Assembly: GCA_020346205.1 (NCBI GenBank)
Contig: CP070776.1
Coordinates: forward strand, 1,610,755 to 1,620,025
Reading direction: 5' to 3'
Origin: Deltaproteobacteria bacterium
GTDB lineage: Bacteria > Desulfobacterota > Desulfobulbia > Desulfobulbales > BM004
Length of the DNA stretch: 9,271 nt
This document shows, one piece after another, positions 1 through 6,065 of the stretch; position 1 is the stretch's first letter, and every line of letters starts with the position of its first letter. Both the position numbers and the translations under genes were made by a program. Under the pieces are notes generated by a model. The model saw nothing but the letters and a program-made list of their open reading frames with translations. It made no database searches and was not told where the DNA came from.

Positions 1-38
1 AAAAGGTAAAAAAAGGGTTCATTGGGCAGCAATCAATC

Positions 39-44
39 AAGGAG
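39..44 (+). promoter_or_regulatory. Ribosome binding site deciding the RACo-like start
   Basis: AAGGAG lies ten bases upstream of ATG 55. The longer reading frame from TTG 22 would place this site inside the coding region and has no comparable site of its own, so ATG 55 is preferred. Confidence 0.75.
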
Positions 45-54
45 TTTTTTATCC

Positions 55-1989
55 ATGGCAAAAACAGTCCATTTTTTACCTGATGACGTTAAGGCATCCG
101 TTGAGGAGGGTGAGAATCTGCTCAATGTTGCTGCAAATGCGGGGGTCTACATCCATGCATTCTGTGGCGGAGAAGGGGTATGCGGCAAGTGTAAGGTTAA
201 GGTTGAGCAGGGCGAAATTGCTGCCACCCAGGCAACACAGTTGAAAAGCGAAGAGATAGAGCAGGGATACCGGCTTGCCTGCCAGTCCAAGGTTGTTACT
301 GATCTGGTGGTAGAGATCCCTGAGACCATCAGAAAAGATGGTAAAAAGCTTAAGCGCAAACCTAAAACGACCCGTTCAATATCTGCACGTTCCCTCGATG
401 ACTTCATCGGTAGTTGGGATGTTGAGCCGATAGTGGAAAAGAGGTTCTATAGCCTGCCTAAACCTACTATTGAAGACAATGTTGCCGATCTCCAGCGTTT
501 GACAAGGGCAATAAGCAAAGGGTGCCCTGAATGCCAGCCTCCATCCTATGATCATCCAGAACTGCTCCAGGAACTCCCTTTTATTATGCGGAAGGCTGAC
601 TGGGAGGTGACTGCCCTCCTGCTGCGCGGTAAAAAGGTGGAGGAGCCAGACCGTATTATTGCTGTAGAACAGGGGGATACCACTGACGCCCTGTATGGCT
701 TGGCGGTGGATATAGGCACCACAACTGTATGCGGTGTGCTCATTAACCTCAATACAGGAGATGTAATAGCAGAGGCGTCAGAGTATAACGGTCAGATCCA
801 GTATGGCGAAGACGTCATTTCCCGCATTATATATTCACAGCGTCCTGGCGGGCTTGAGGCTCTGCAGGAAAGAGTGGTCCATACCATCAATAACGTTATT
901 GATGCGGTCTGCAAAAAAGTACCCATAGAGCATGAAAACATAAGCTACATTATGGCTGCAGGTAACACCACCATGTCCCATCTCCTGCTGGGGCTCAATC
1001 CAAAATTTGTCCGCGAGGCACCCTATACACCGACCTGCAATCAGTATCCCATAACCCGGGCCGCAGCCATAGGTGTCTCAGCGCATCCCTCTGTGCGACT
1101 TTTTCTCTACCCCTCTGTTGCCAGCTATGTGGGTGGGGATATCACCTCCGGAGTACATGCCTGCCAGATGCATAAAAGTCCTGAGCTGACACTGTTCATA
1201 GATATCGGCACCAATGGCGAGATCGTTATAGGTAATCAGGAATGGATGGTTTGTGCTGCCTGTTCTGCCGGTCCCGCATTTGAAGGGGGCGGCATAAGAC
1301 ACGGCATGCGGGCCACAAGCGGGGCTATCGAAAATTTCCACATTGAACCGGAAACCCTTGACCCAATGATCATTACCGTCAATCACGCCAAACCCCAGGG
1401 CATCTGCGGCTCAGGCCTTATCAGTATAGTGGCCGAGTTGCTTGAGGTCGGCGTCATAGACCAACAGGGTAAATTCAACCGTAACCTTGATCATCCCAGG
1501 ATCCGGGAAGGATATGACGGTTATGAGTATGTACTGGCATGGGCCAAGGATTCGGCCGTGGACGAAGATATAGCCATAACCGAAGTTGACCTTGATAACC
1601 TCATTCGTGCCAAGGGTGCCATGTATGCCGGCTATCAGACTCTACTCGAATCGGTAAGCATGGGGTTTACAGATCTAGATCGGGTAATCCTGGCAGGGAA
1701 TTTCGGTAACTATATTGACCTGGAGCAGGCTATCTGTATAGGACTGTTGCCGGATATCGACCGGGATAAGTTTTATTATCTTGGCAATGCCTCACTCCTG
1801 GGCGCTCAAATCAGTCTCACCGATCACAAGCGCTTCTGGGAGCGCACCGTTGTAAGCAAGCTAATGACCAACATGGAGTTGTCGGAAAGTCCCAATTTCA
1901 TGAACCATTATATGGCCTCACTTTTTCTCCCTCATACCGATATAGGACTCTTCCCGACAGTGAAGGAGAAGCTTCCTGAATCATCATAG
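55..1989 (+). CDS. RACo-like reductive activator of corrinoid proteins (2Fe-2S ferredoxin domain + ASKHA/DUF4445)
   Basis: Cytoplasmic ATP-dependent redox protein that reduces inactive Co(II) corrinoid to Co(I), most likely on the corrinoid Fe-S protein of the acetyl-CoA pathway (the role of RACo, also called AcsV in acetogens). Seen in the 644-residue product: an N-terminal plant-type 2Fe-2S domain with C37-x5-C43-x2-C46-x29-C76; a linker to about residue 210 holding an extra C157-P-E-C160 pair; then two ASKHA-type nucleotide-binding loops, D219-IGTTT and D383-IGTNGE, the conserved ICGSG stretch near 450 and AGNFG at 547-551. Length and domain order match the family. An upstream TTG at position 22 would add 11 residues, but ATG 55 has an AAGGAG ten bases before it and starts directly at the ferredoxin fold. 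The AcsE-like gene on the same strand supports a Wood-Ljungdahl role. Relatives activate O-demethylase corrinoid proteins, so the exact partner is inferred. Confidence 0.9.
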   Translation: MAKTVHFLPDDVKASVEEGENLLNVAANAGVYIHAFCGGEGVCGKCKVKVEQGEIAATQATQLKSEEIEQGYRLACQSKVVTDLVVEIPETIRKDGKKLKRKPKTTRSISARSLDDFIGSWDVEPIVEKRFYSLPKPTIEDNVADLQRLTRAISKGCPECQPPSYDHPELLQELPFIMRKADWEVTALLLRGKKVEEPDRIIAVEQGDTTDALYGLAVDIGTTTVCGVLINLNTGDVIAEASEYNGQIQYGEDVISRIIYSQRPGGLEALQERVVHTINNVIDAVCKKVPIEHENISYIMAAGNTTMSHLLLGLNPKFVREAPYTPTCNQYPITRAAAIGVSAHPSVRLFLYPSVASYVGGDITSGVHACQMHKSPELTLFIDIGTNGEIVIGNQEWMVCAACSAGPAFEGGGIRHGMRATSGAIENFHIEPETLDPMIITVNHAKPQGICGSGLISIVAELLEVGVIDQQGKFNRNLDHPRIREGYDGYEYVLAWAKDSAVDEDIAITEVDLDNLIRAKGAMYAGYQTLLESVSMGFTDLDRVILAGNFGNYIDLEQAICIGLLPDIDRDKFYYLGNASLLGAQISLTDHKRFWERTVVSKLMTNMELSESPNFMNHYMASLFLPHTDIGLFPTVKEKLPESS

Positions 1990-2017
1990 CAGCCCACAGT
2001 CTTGCATATGGGGCAGT

Positions 2018-2785
2018 TTATTTAATCCATTTGATTTCTCTGGCCGTCTGCGGACCTATGACGGTATAGGCTAAACTGTCCGGCATTTTTGACTCTGAGG
2101 CAGAAAGCGGGATGCCCCTGCCCATGATTTCAGCATATTCCTGGGGCAGCAATGGTTTCTGCTCAGGGTCTGCATATCCTTCAGGAAAAAGAGGCTGGAG
2201 AGTCTGGAGGTTGTACTTGTCCGTTGCACCAAGCGTGTGCAGCATTTCATGGGTTATTATGACATTGTTGCGGGCTGCCTGGTGCCGGCTGGCAAAAGCT
2301 TTCACCATACAGATGTGCCCTTTTTTCAGGCCAAGGGAATGGTCAAGTTGGCTGTGGGTGTTAGGGTCAAAGTAGAGTACAAATACTTGAATATTGGTGA
2401 GTGGCCCCTGGTAGGTATCATTTTTCCAGGCCCAGTAGCGCAGCTGCAAACTCCACCACATGATAGTAAAAACATTGGCACCAAAGGGAGGTGTTGGAGG
2501 CAAGGTGTTTATCTCCGGGGCCACGTCCAGGAGTACCGGATCGATGAGCGAAAGATTGTGACGTAAGCCTTCATTTTGCATAAAGCGGGCAATGGGCTTG
2601 AAATCGTCATTTGTAAGCCTGGCAATATACTCAGCAGTAAAAGGGCTATCGTCTGCATTGATTGGATATATTACTATGGAAAGCGATTGGTCCCAGTCAG
2701 TTGTACGCTCATGGGTGAGATAGGCATTGGCTCCAACTAGAAAAAGGATGAAAAGGAGAATGGCTATGCGTATTTTTTTGAACAT
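2018..2785 (-). CDS. Exported hypothetical protein with metzincin-like zinc motif
   Basis: Not a family I can name. The 255-residue product starts with a signal peptide: basic KKIR, a hydrophobic run at about 7-19, and an A-N-A (19-21) signal peptidase I-like site before Y22, so the protein is probably periplasmic. Near the C-terminal third is H179-E-M-L-H183-T-L-G186-A-T-D189, which fits HExxHxxGxxD, the zinc-binding helix of metzincin-type metalloproteases with Asp as third ligand. About 30 residues later is E-I-M221-G, a plausible Met-turn. A W/Y-rich stretch (109-120) precedes it. A zinc-dependent peptidase is inferred; substrate unknown. It is a single gene, convergent with the RACo-like gene and divergent from the AcsE-like gene. 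No strong Shine-Dalgarno precedes ATG 2785. No functional link to the corrinoid genes is visible. Confidence 0.75.
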   Translation of the reverse strand: MFKKIRIAILLFILFLVGANAYLTHERTTDWDQSLSIVIYPINADDSPFTAEYIARLTNDDFKPIARFMQNEGLRHNLSLIDPVLLDVAPEINTLPPTPPFGANVFTIMWWSLQLRYWAWKNDTYQGPLTNIQVFVLYFDPNTHSQLDHSLGLKKGHICMVKAFASRHQAARNNVIITHEMLHTLGATDKYNLQTLQPLFPEGYADPEQKPLLPQEYAEIMGRGIPLSASESKMPDSLAYTVIGPQTAREIKWIK

Positions 2786-2844
2786 ATTGGCTCTGGGAGC
2801 TAAACTTAGTTGATTGTTTACACGCTTTTTGGTACAAGCTAGTT

Positions 2845-2873
2845 TTGAAAAATATTAAATGACATGCTATAGG
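2845..2873 (+). promoter_or_regulatory. Candidate sigma70-type promoter for the AcsE-like gene
   Basis: TTGAAA (2845-2850), a 17-base spacer and TATAGG (2868-2873) lie in the AT-rich region between the divergent metzincin-like and AcsE-like genes. The -35 matches consensus at five of six bases and the -10 at four of six. Use would give a leader of about 135 bases. This is read by eye and is one of two candidates in the same gap. Confidence 0.35.
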
Positions 2874-2875
2874 TT

Positions 2876-2905
2876 TTGTTACATATCGGTGCTGTTCTTT
2901 ATCAT
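2876..2905 (+). promoter_or_regulatory. Second candidate promoter for the AcsE-like gene
   Basis: TTGTTA (2876-2881), an 18-base spacer and TATCAT (2900-2905), with -35 four of six and -10 five of six to consensus. It overlaps no gene and sits just downstream of the first candidate, so the two could be tandem or only one real. It would leave a leader of about 100 bases before ATG 3015; I recognise no riboswitch there. Confidence 0.35.
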
Positions 2906-3014
2906 ACGTCGCAGTAAAGATTTAAGGCACCGTCCTCTGGTTAACTGTAGCATAAATCTGTAAACAAATCGGTTTGAATTTTACCTGATAACCAAAGCAC
3001 AAAGGAGAGGAGGA

Positions 3015-3911
3015 ATGGCACAGACTGTAAAGGCAATCGCGGAGAGCATTAATATAATGGGTAAGCGAAGCGGTACAGCCATGAAGGAGAGAAACCCCGG
3101 ACCGATCCAGGAGATGGCCAAGGAAGAGACGGCTGCAGGTTCAGCGTATCTTGATCTGAATATAGGTCCAGCCCGAAAGGATGGTGAGGAATTGATGCCC
3201 TGGATCGTCGAGACTGTAGAGGCGGTGAGTGACCTGCCCCTGGTCCTTGACACCACAAATGTCGATGCCATGGCTGCCGGTTTCAAAGTAGTAAAAAATA
3301 AAACTGATGCAGTATTGAATTCCATTATGGCCAGGCCAGAAAGGATGGAAGCACTGGTTCCGATCGCAGCTGAAGCCGGCTGCAGTGTAGTTGCCCTGCT
3401 GTGGGGACCGGAAGGTATGCCGCGGGACTCAAACGAGAGGGCTGCTTTGGCAGTTGATCTGCTCATGGCCCTGACAGAAGCAGGGGTTCCCAATGAAAAG
3501 ATGTTGTTCGATCCCATAGCGTCTCCCATTACCCTTGGAGCAGACCAAACTTTGGCCGGGTTGGAATTTTTAAGCATGCTGCAGGATATAGCTCCGGGAG
3601 CAGGCTCAACTATTGGTCTTTCAAATGTTTCAAATGGCGTGGCTGAACATCTCAGAAAATATCTGGACCGCACCTATCTGATCATGCTGATGAAGTATGG
3701 CCTGACCACTGCAATTGTTAATGCATACGATGATGAAATTATGGCTATCTGCAAGGGCGAAAGGCAGAATCTTGTTGATCTCGTTCATGGCATGATGGAT
3801 GGTAATGATCCTGATCCGGCTTCACTTTCCGGTGCAGAGCTGGAGCACTTTAAGACCTACAAGGCCCTTTCAGGACAGACCGTCTTTTCTGAGTCTTGGT
3901 TGGAACTCTAA
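3015..3911 (+). CDS. acsE: AcsE-like methyltetrahydrofolate:corrinoid/iron-sulfur protein methyltransferase
   Basis: Cytoplasmic pterin-binding TIM-barrel methyltransferase that moves the methyl group of 5-methyl-tetrahydrofolate to Co(I) of the corrinoid Fe-S protein, joining the folate branch of the Wood-Ljungdahl pathway to acetyl-CoA synthase. Seen in the 298 residues: D47-L-N49-I-G-P and D79-T-T-N82 (matching the DLN.GP and DSTN pterin motifs of Moorella AcsE as I recall it), N102-S, F165-D166-P and G201-L-S-N204-V-S, where the family has the Asn involved in N5 activation. GGAGAGGAGG ends just before ATG 3015, a very strong ribosome binding site. The protein is about 35 residues longer than the roughly 262-residue Moorella enzyme, mainly an acidic segment at about 250-285. 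It is followed directly by an intrinsic terminator, so it ends its own transcript. A catabolic MtgA-like methyltransferase is the main alternative; the RACo-like and MetF-MetV genes nearby favour AcsE. Confidence 0.85.
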   Translation: MAQTVKAIAESINIMGKRSGTAMKERNPGPIQEMAKEETAAGSAYLDLNIGPARKDGEELMPWIVETVEAVSDLPLVLDTTNVDAMAAGFKVVKNKTDAVLNSIMARPERMEALVPIAAEAGCSVVALLWGPEGMPRDSNERAALAVDLLMALTEAGVPNEKMLFDPIASPITLGADQTLAGLEFLSMLQDIAPGAGSTIGLSNVSNGVAEHLRKYLDRTYLIMLMKYGLTTAIVNAYDDEIMAICKGERQNLVDLVHGMMDGNDPDPASLSGAELEHFKTYKALSGQTVFSESWLEL

Positions 3912-3918
3912 CATATTA

Positions 3919-3956
3919 TTGTAATCGTTTAATTTGATCCGATTACAAGTTTTTTT
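3919..3956 (+). terminator. Intrinsic terminator after the AcsE-like gene
   Basis: TTGTAATCG (3919-3927) and CGATTACAA (3940-3948) form a perfect 9-bp stem with a 12-base loop, followed by G and seven T residues. It starts eight bases after the stop codon, a classic rho-independent layout. Confidence 0.85.
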
Positions 3957-3972
3957 AAAGATTTGAAACTTG

Positions 3973-3998
3973 ACAGGGGGCCGGGTTCGGCCCCCTGT
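3973..3998 (+). terminator. Second, GC-rich hairpin (possible backup terminator)
   Basis: ACAGGGGGCC (3973-3982) pairs perfectly with GGCCCCCTGT (3989-3998); a further G-C pair inside leaves a GGTT tetraloop, giving an 11-bp very stable stem. The tail TTGCCTTTATG is only weakly T-rich, so termination efficiency is uncertain. It may be a backup to the first terminator, or a processing or stability element. Confidence 0.55.
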
Positions 3999-4011
3999 TG
4001 CCTTTATGGTA

Positions 4012-4032
4012 ATTATGTTTTGTCGACATAAT
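4012..4032. repeat. Perfect 7-7-7 inverted repeat upstream of the HsdR-N-like gene
   Basis: ATTATGT (4012-4018), a seven-base spacer containing part of a GTCGAC site, then ACATAAT (4026-4032). The right arm contains CATAAT, a possible -10 element 23 bases before ATG 4056, but there is no convincing -35. The symmetry fits a dimeric repressor or activator site. The regulator is unknown. Confidence 0.45.
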
Positions 4033-4055
4033 CTCTGGTTGAAAGCATAAAGTAA

Positions 4056-4634
4056 ATGGCAGATATTCCTTCACATCATTACATATATGGGACCTGTACT
4101 GATTTTATCACGGGAGACACCATAGTTGACACCGATGATGAACGCTGTAGGCAGGACCTTGCAAAGTTCCTGGTAGAGAAGAAGGGATATTCCAAGAGCG
4201 ACCTTGAGCCGCGACTCTGTATCGAAACCTTGTACAATGGGCAGTTTGTTGCCTCAACCATCGATATTACCGTGCGCGTGGCCGGGAAAAGATTAATGAT
4301 TTTGCGTTTTGCACCTGGATCCATTGTGACCCGTGAGCGCTCAGCAATTGCTGCAGCCAGGGTCTTAGAACCAGAGTACCAGATTCCTCTGGCAGTGGTA
4401 ACGAATTGCAAGGACGCTGAGGTTCTTGATACTTATACTGGCAAGGTGATCCGTAATGGCCTTGAAAATATACCGGATAGGAAGGAAGCTGAGAGTTTGA
4501 TAAATTCTCTCCACTTCGATCCCTTTAATGATGAGACAAAAAAGGATCGGGAGCGCCGCATTTTAAATGCCTATGATGTAGAGATTTGCTGTGCAGGCGG
4601 ACCTTGCGCCCTGCCTGGTGCCCCGGAAGGGTAA
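4056..4634 (+). CDS. Small stand-alone HsdR N-terminal-like (PD-(D/E)XK fold) protein, motif degenerate
   Basis: Resembles the type I restriction enzyme R-subunit N-terminal domain (HSDR_N_2 type) but with no helicase, HsdM or HsdS genes nearby. In 192 residues: E29-R-x-R32-Q33-x-L35 and GY44-45 match the family's opening helix; D70-I-T-V is the first catalytic aspartate strand; V115-T-N-C with L-D-T-Y-T-G (124-129) matches the usual tail. The position that normally reads V-E-C-K before A-P reads I82-L83-R84-F85 before A-P, so the E and K of the nuclease motif appear replaced by L and F. The protein is therefore probably not an active nuclease and may bind nucleic acid or protein. The C-terminus ends with a C-C-A-G-G-P-C cluster. 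There is no good ribosome binding site before ATG 4056, suggesting low expression. It lies 64 bases before the DAHP synthase gene and could share its transcript. Real function unknown. Confidence 0.75.
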   Translation: MADIPSHHYIYGTCTDFITGDTIVDTDDERCRQDLAKFLVEKKGYSKSDLEPRLCIETLYNGQFVASTIDITVRVAGKRLMILRFAPGSIVTRERSAIAAARVLEPEYQIPLAVVTNCKDAEVLDTYTGKVIRNGLENIPDRKEAESLINSLHFDPFNDETKKDRERRILNAYDVEICCAGGPCALPGAPEG

Positions 4635-4698
4635 AAGACAGGCAAGTTAAATAATTTGAAATAAATGAAAGTTAAATGTTGTAAGGAGTAGCAGGACA

Positions 4699-6048
4699 AT
4701 GACACATCATGCAAAAGACTGGTCCAAATCCAGCTGGCTAAATTTTCCGGCACTGCAGCAGCCCAATTGGCCGGACCTTGACGAACACAGGGCAGTACTG
4801 GAATCCATTTCACAGCTGCCGCCGCTGGTTTTTGCCGGTGAAATAAGAAACCTTAAAAAGAAACTTGCCCGGGCCGCTACTGGTGAAGCCTTTCTTCTTC
4901 AGGGAGGTGACTGTGCAGAAGATTTCCAGCACTGTACAGCTCCAAGCATCAGGGAAACGCTGAAGGTCATCCTACAGATGGCAATTGTTATGACCTATGC
5001 CGGCGGCAAGCCTGTTATTAAGGTCGGACGTATAGCGGGGCAGTATGCCAAGCCGCGTTCATCTGACACTGAAAATGTCAACGGTGTTGAGATCCCCAGC
5101 TATAGAGGCGATATGGTCAATAGTCCCGAAGCTACGCTGGAGGAAAGGAGGCCTGATCCTCAAAGGCTGATCAAGGGCTATTTTCTTGCTGCATCAACAA
5201 TGAACATCATGCGGGCTTTTACCAGGGGCGGTTATGCAGCCCTGCATAGGGTTGATGCCTGGAACCAGGAGTTTGTCAAAAGCACCCCCATGGGACAGTC
5301 CTACGAGCGCTTGGCAACACACATTGCCAATGCCATTAACTTCATGCAGGTTGTCGGCATAGATACAGATACTCCGCAATTTAACCAGGCTGAATTTTTC
5401 ACATCGCACGAGGCTCTGCTGCTAGGGTATGAAGAGGCCCTGACCCGGCAGGATTCTACAACCGGAGACTGGTATGACTGCAGCGCTCACATGCTATGGA
5501 TCGGTGACCGTACACGGCAGCTTGATGGCGCCCACGTTGAATTTTTCCGAGGGGTACTGAATCCCCTGGGCATGAAAGTAGGACCCAAGCATGACATTGA
5601 TGAAATAAAGAAAATCATTACACATTTAAATCCAGACAATGAAGCAGGCAGGATGACACTTATAACCCGTTTTGGTGCTGACAAGATTGATCAGTACCTG
5701 CCCCAATTGGCGCGTGAGATAAAAAAAGAGGGTTTACAGGTTGTATGGAGTTGCGATCCCATGCACGGCAACACCTATACTGCCGAGACTGGACACAAAA
5801 CGAGAAATTTTAATAACATCCTGCAGGAGATCAGGTCCTTTTTTGAAATCCACTGGGCTGAAGGAACCGTGCCCGGAGGTGTGCATTTTGAATTGACCGG
5901 TGAAAATGTTACTGAATGTACAGGCGGCGGCCGCAATATCCTGGATGAACACCTGAAACTTAACTACCAGACAAATTGCGACCCGCGGCTTAATGCTGAA
6001 CAAAGCCTGGAACTGGCCTTTCAGATTGCAGAAATGATTCGCAGTTAA
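4699..6048 (+). CDS. aroG: Class II (plant-type) 3-deoxy-7-phosphoheptulonate synthase
   Basis: Condenses phosphoenolpyruvate with erythrose 4-phosphate to DAHP, the first committed step of the shikimate pathway, in the cytoplasm; metal dependent. The 449-residue protein has full class II length. Visible are LLQGGDC72AEDF, the metal-site cysteine loop; K..RIAGQYAKPR near 108-120; C-D-P-M-H356-G-N-T; H396-F-E398-L-T-G-E-N-V-T-E-C; and N-C-D428-P-R. C72, H356, E398 and D428 correspond to the four metal ligands known from the M. tuberculosis enzyme, from which the symbol is borrowed. AAGGAG (4683-4688) lies ten bases before ATG 4699. No long N-terminal extension of the kind tied to allosteric control in M. 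tuberculosis is obvious, so feedback behaviour cannot be read. Convergent with purF, 17 bases between stop codons. Confidence 0.96.
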   Translation: MTHHAKDWSKSSWLNFPALQQPNWPDLDEHRAVLESISQLPPLVFAGEIRNLKKKLARAATGEAFLLQGGDCAEDFQHCTAPSIRETLKVILQMAIVMTYAGGKPVIKVGRIAGQYAKPRSSDTENVNGVEIPSYRGDMVNSPEATLEERRPDPQRLIKGYFLAASTMNIMRAFTRGGYAALHRVDAWNQEFVKSTPMGQSYERLATHIANAINFMQVVGIDTDTPQFNQAEFFTSHEALLLGYEEALTRQDSTTGDWYDCSAHMLWIGDRTRQLDGAHVEFFRGVLNPLGMKVGPKHDIDEIKKIITHLNPDNEAGRMTLITRFGADKIDQYLPQLAREIKKEGLQVVWSCDPMHGNTYTAETGHKTRNFNNILQEIRSFFEIHWAEGTVPGGVHFELTGENVTECTGGGRNILDEHLKLNYQTNCDPRLNAEQSLELAFQIAEMIRS

Positions 6049-6065
6049 AGTATCAGCAAAGGACT

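Noticed and set aside
1992..2014. Possible bidirectional terminator between the RACo-like and metzincin-like genes
   Set aside because: The GCCCA/TGGGGC pairing needs a bulge, gives only about five pairs, and is followed by an interrupted T-run; too weak to call.
2906..3014. Riboswitch (for example cobalamin) in the leader of the AcsE-like gene
   Set aside because: No recognisable riboswitch core or strong paired structure could be found; only short weak complementarities such as GATTTA/TAAATC.
2981..3673. Long 230-codon open frame on the minus strand opposite the AcsE-like gene
   Set aside because: It is antisense to a clearly conserved gene with pterin-binding motifs, and its product is low-complexity with no recognisable motif.
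3970..3975. Perfect TTGACA -35 hexamer before the HsdR-N-like gene
   Set aside because: It overlaps the GC-rich hairpin, and the sequence 16-18 bases downstream (around CCCTGT) is nothing like a -10 element.
4056..4634. Part of a type I restriction-modification system
   Set aside because: No HsdM, HsdS or helicase portion is present, and the nuclease motif appears lost.
4656..4684. TTGAAA as a -35 for the DAHP synthase gene
   Set aside because: At 17 bases spacing the matching hexamer is TTGTAA, a poor -10, and it runs into the ribosome binding site.
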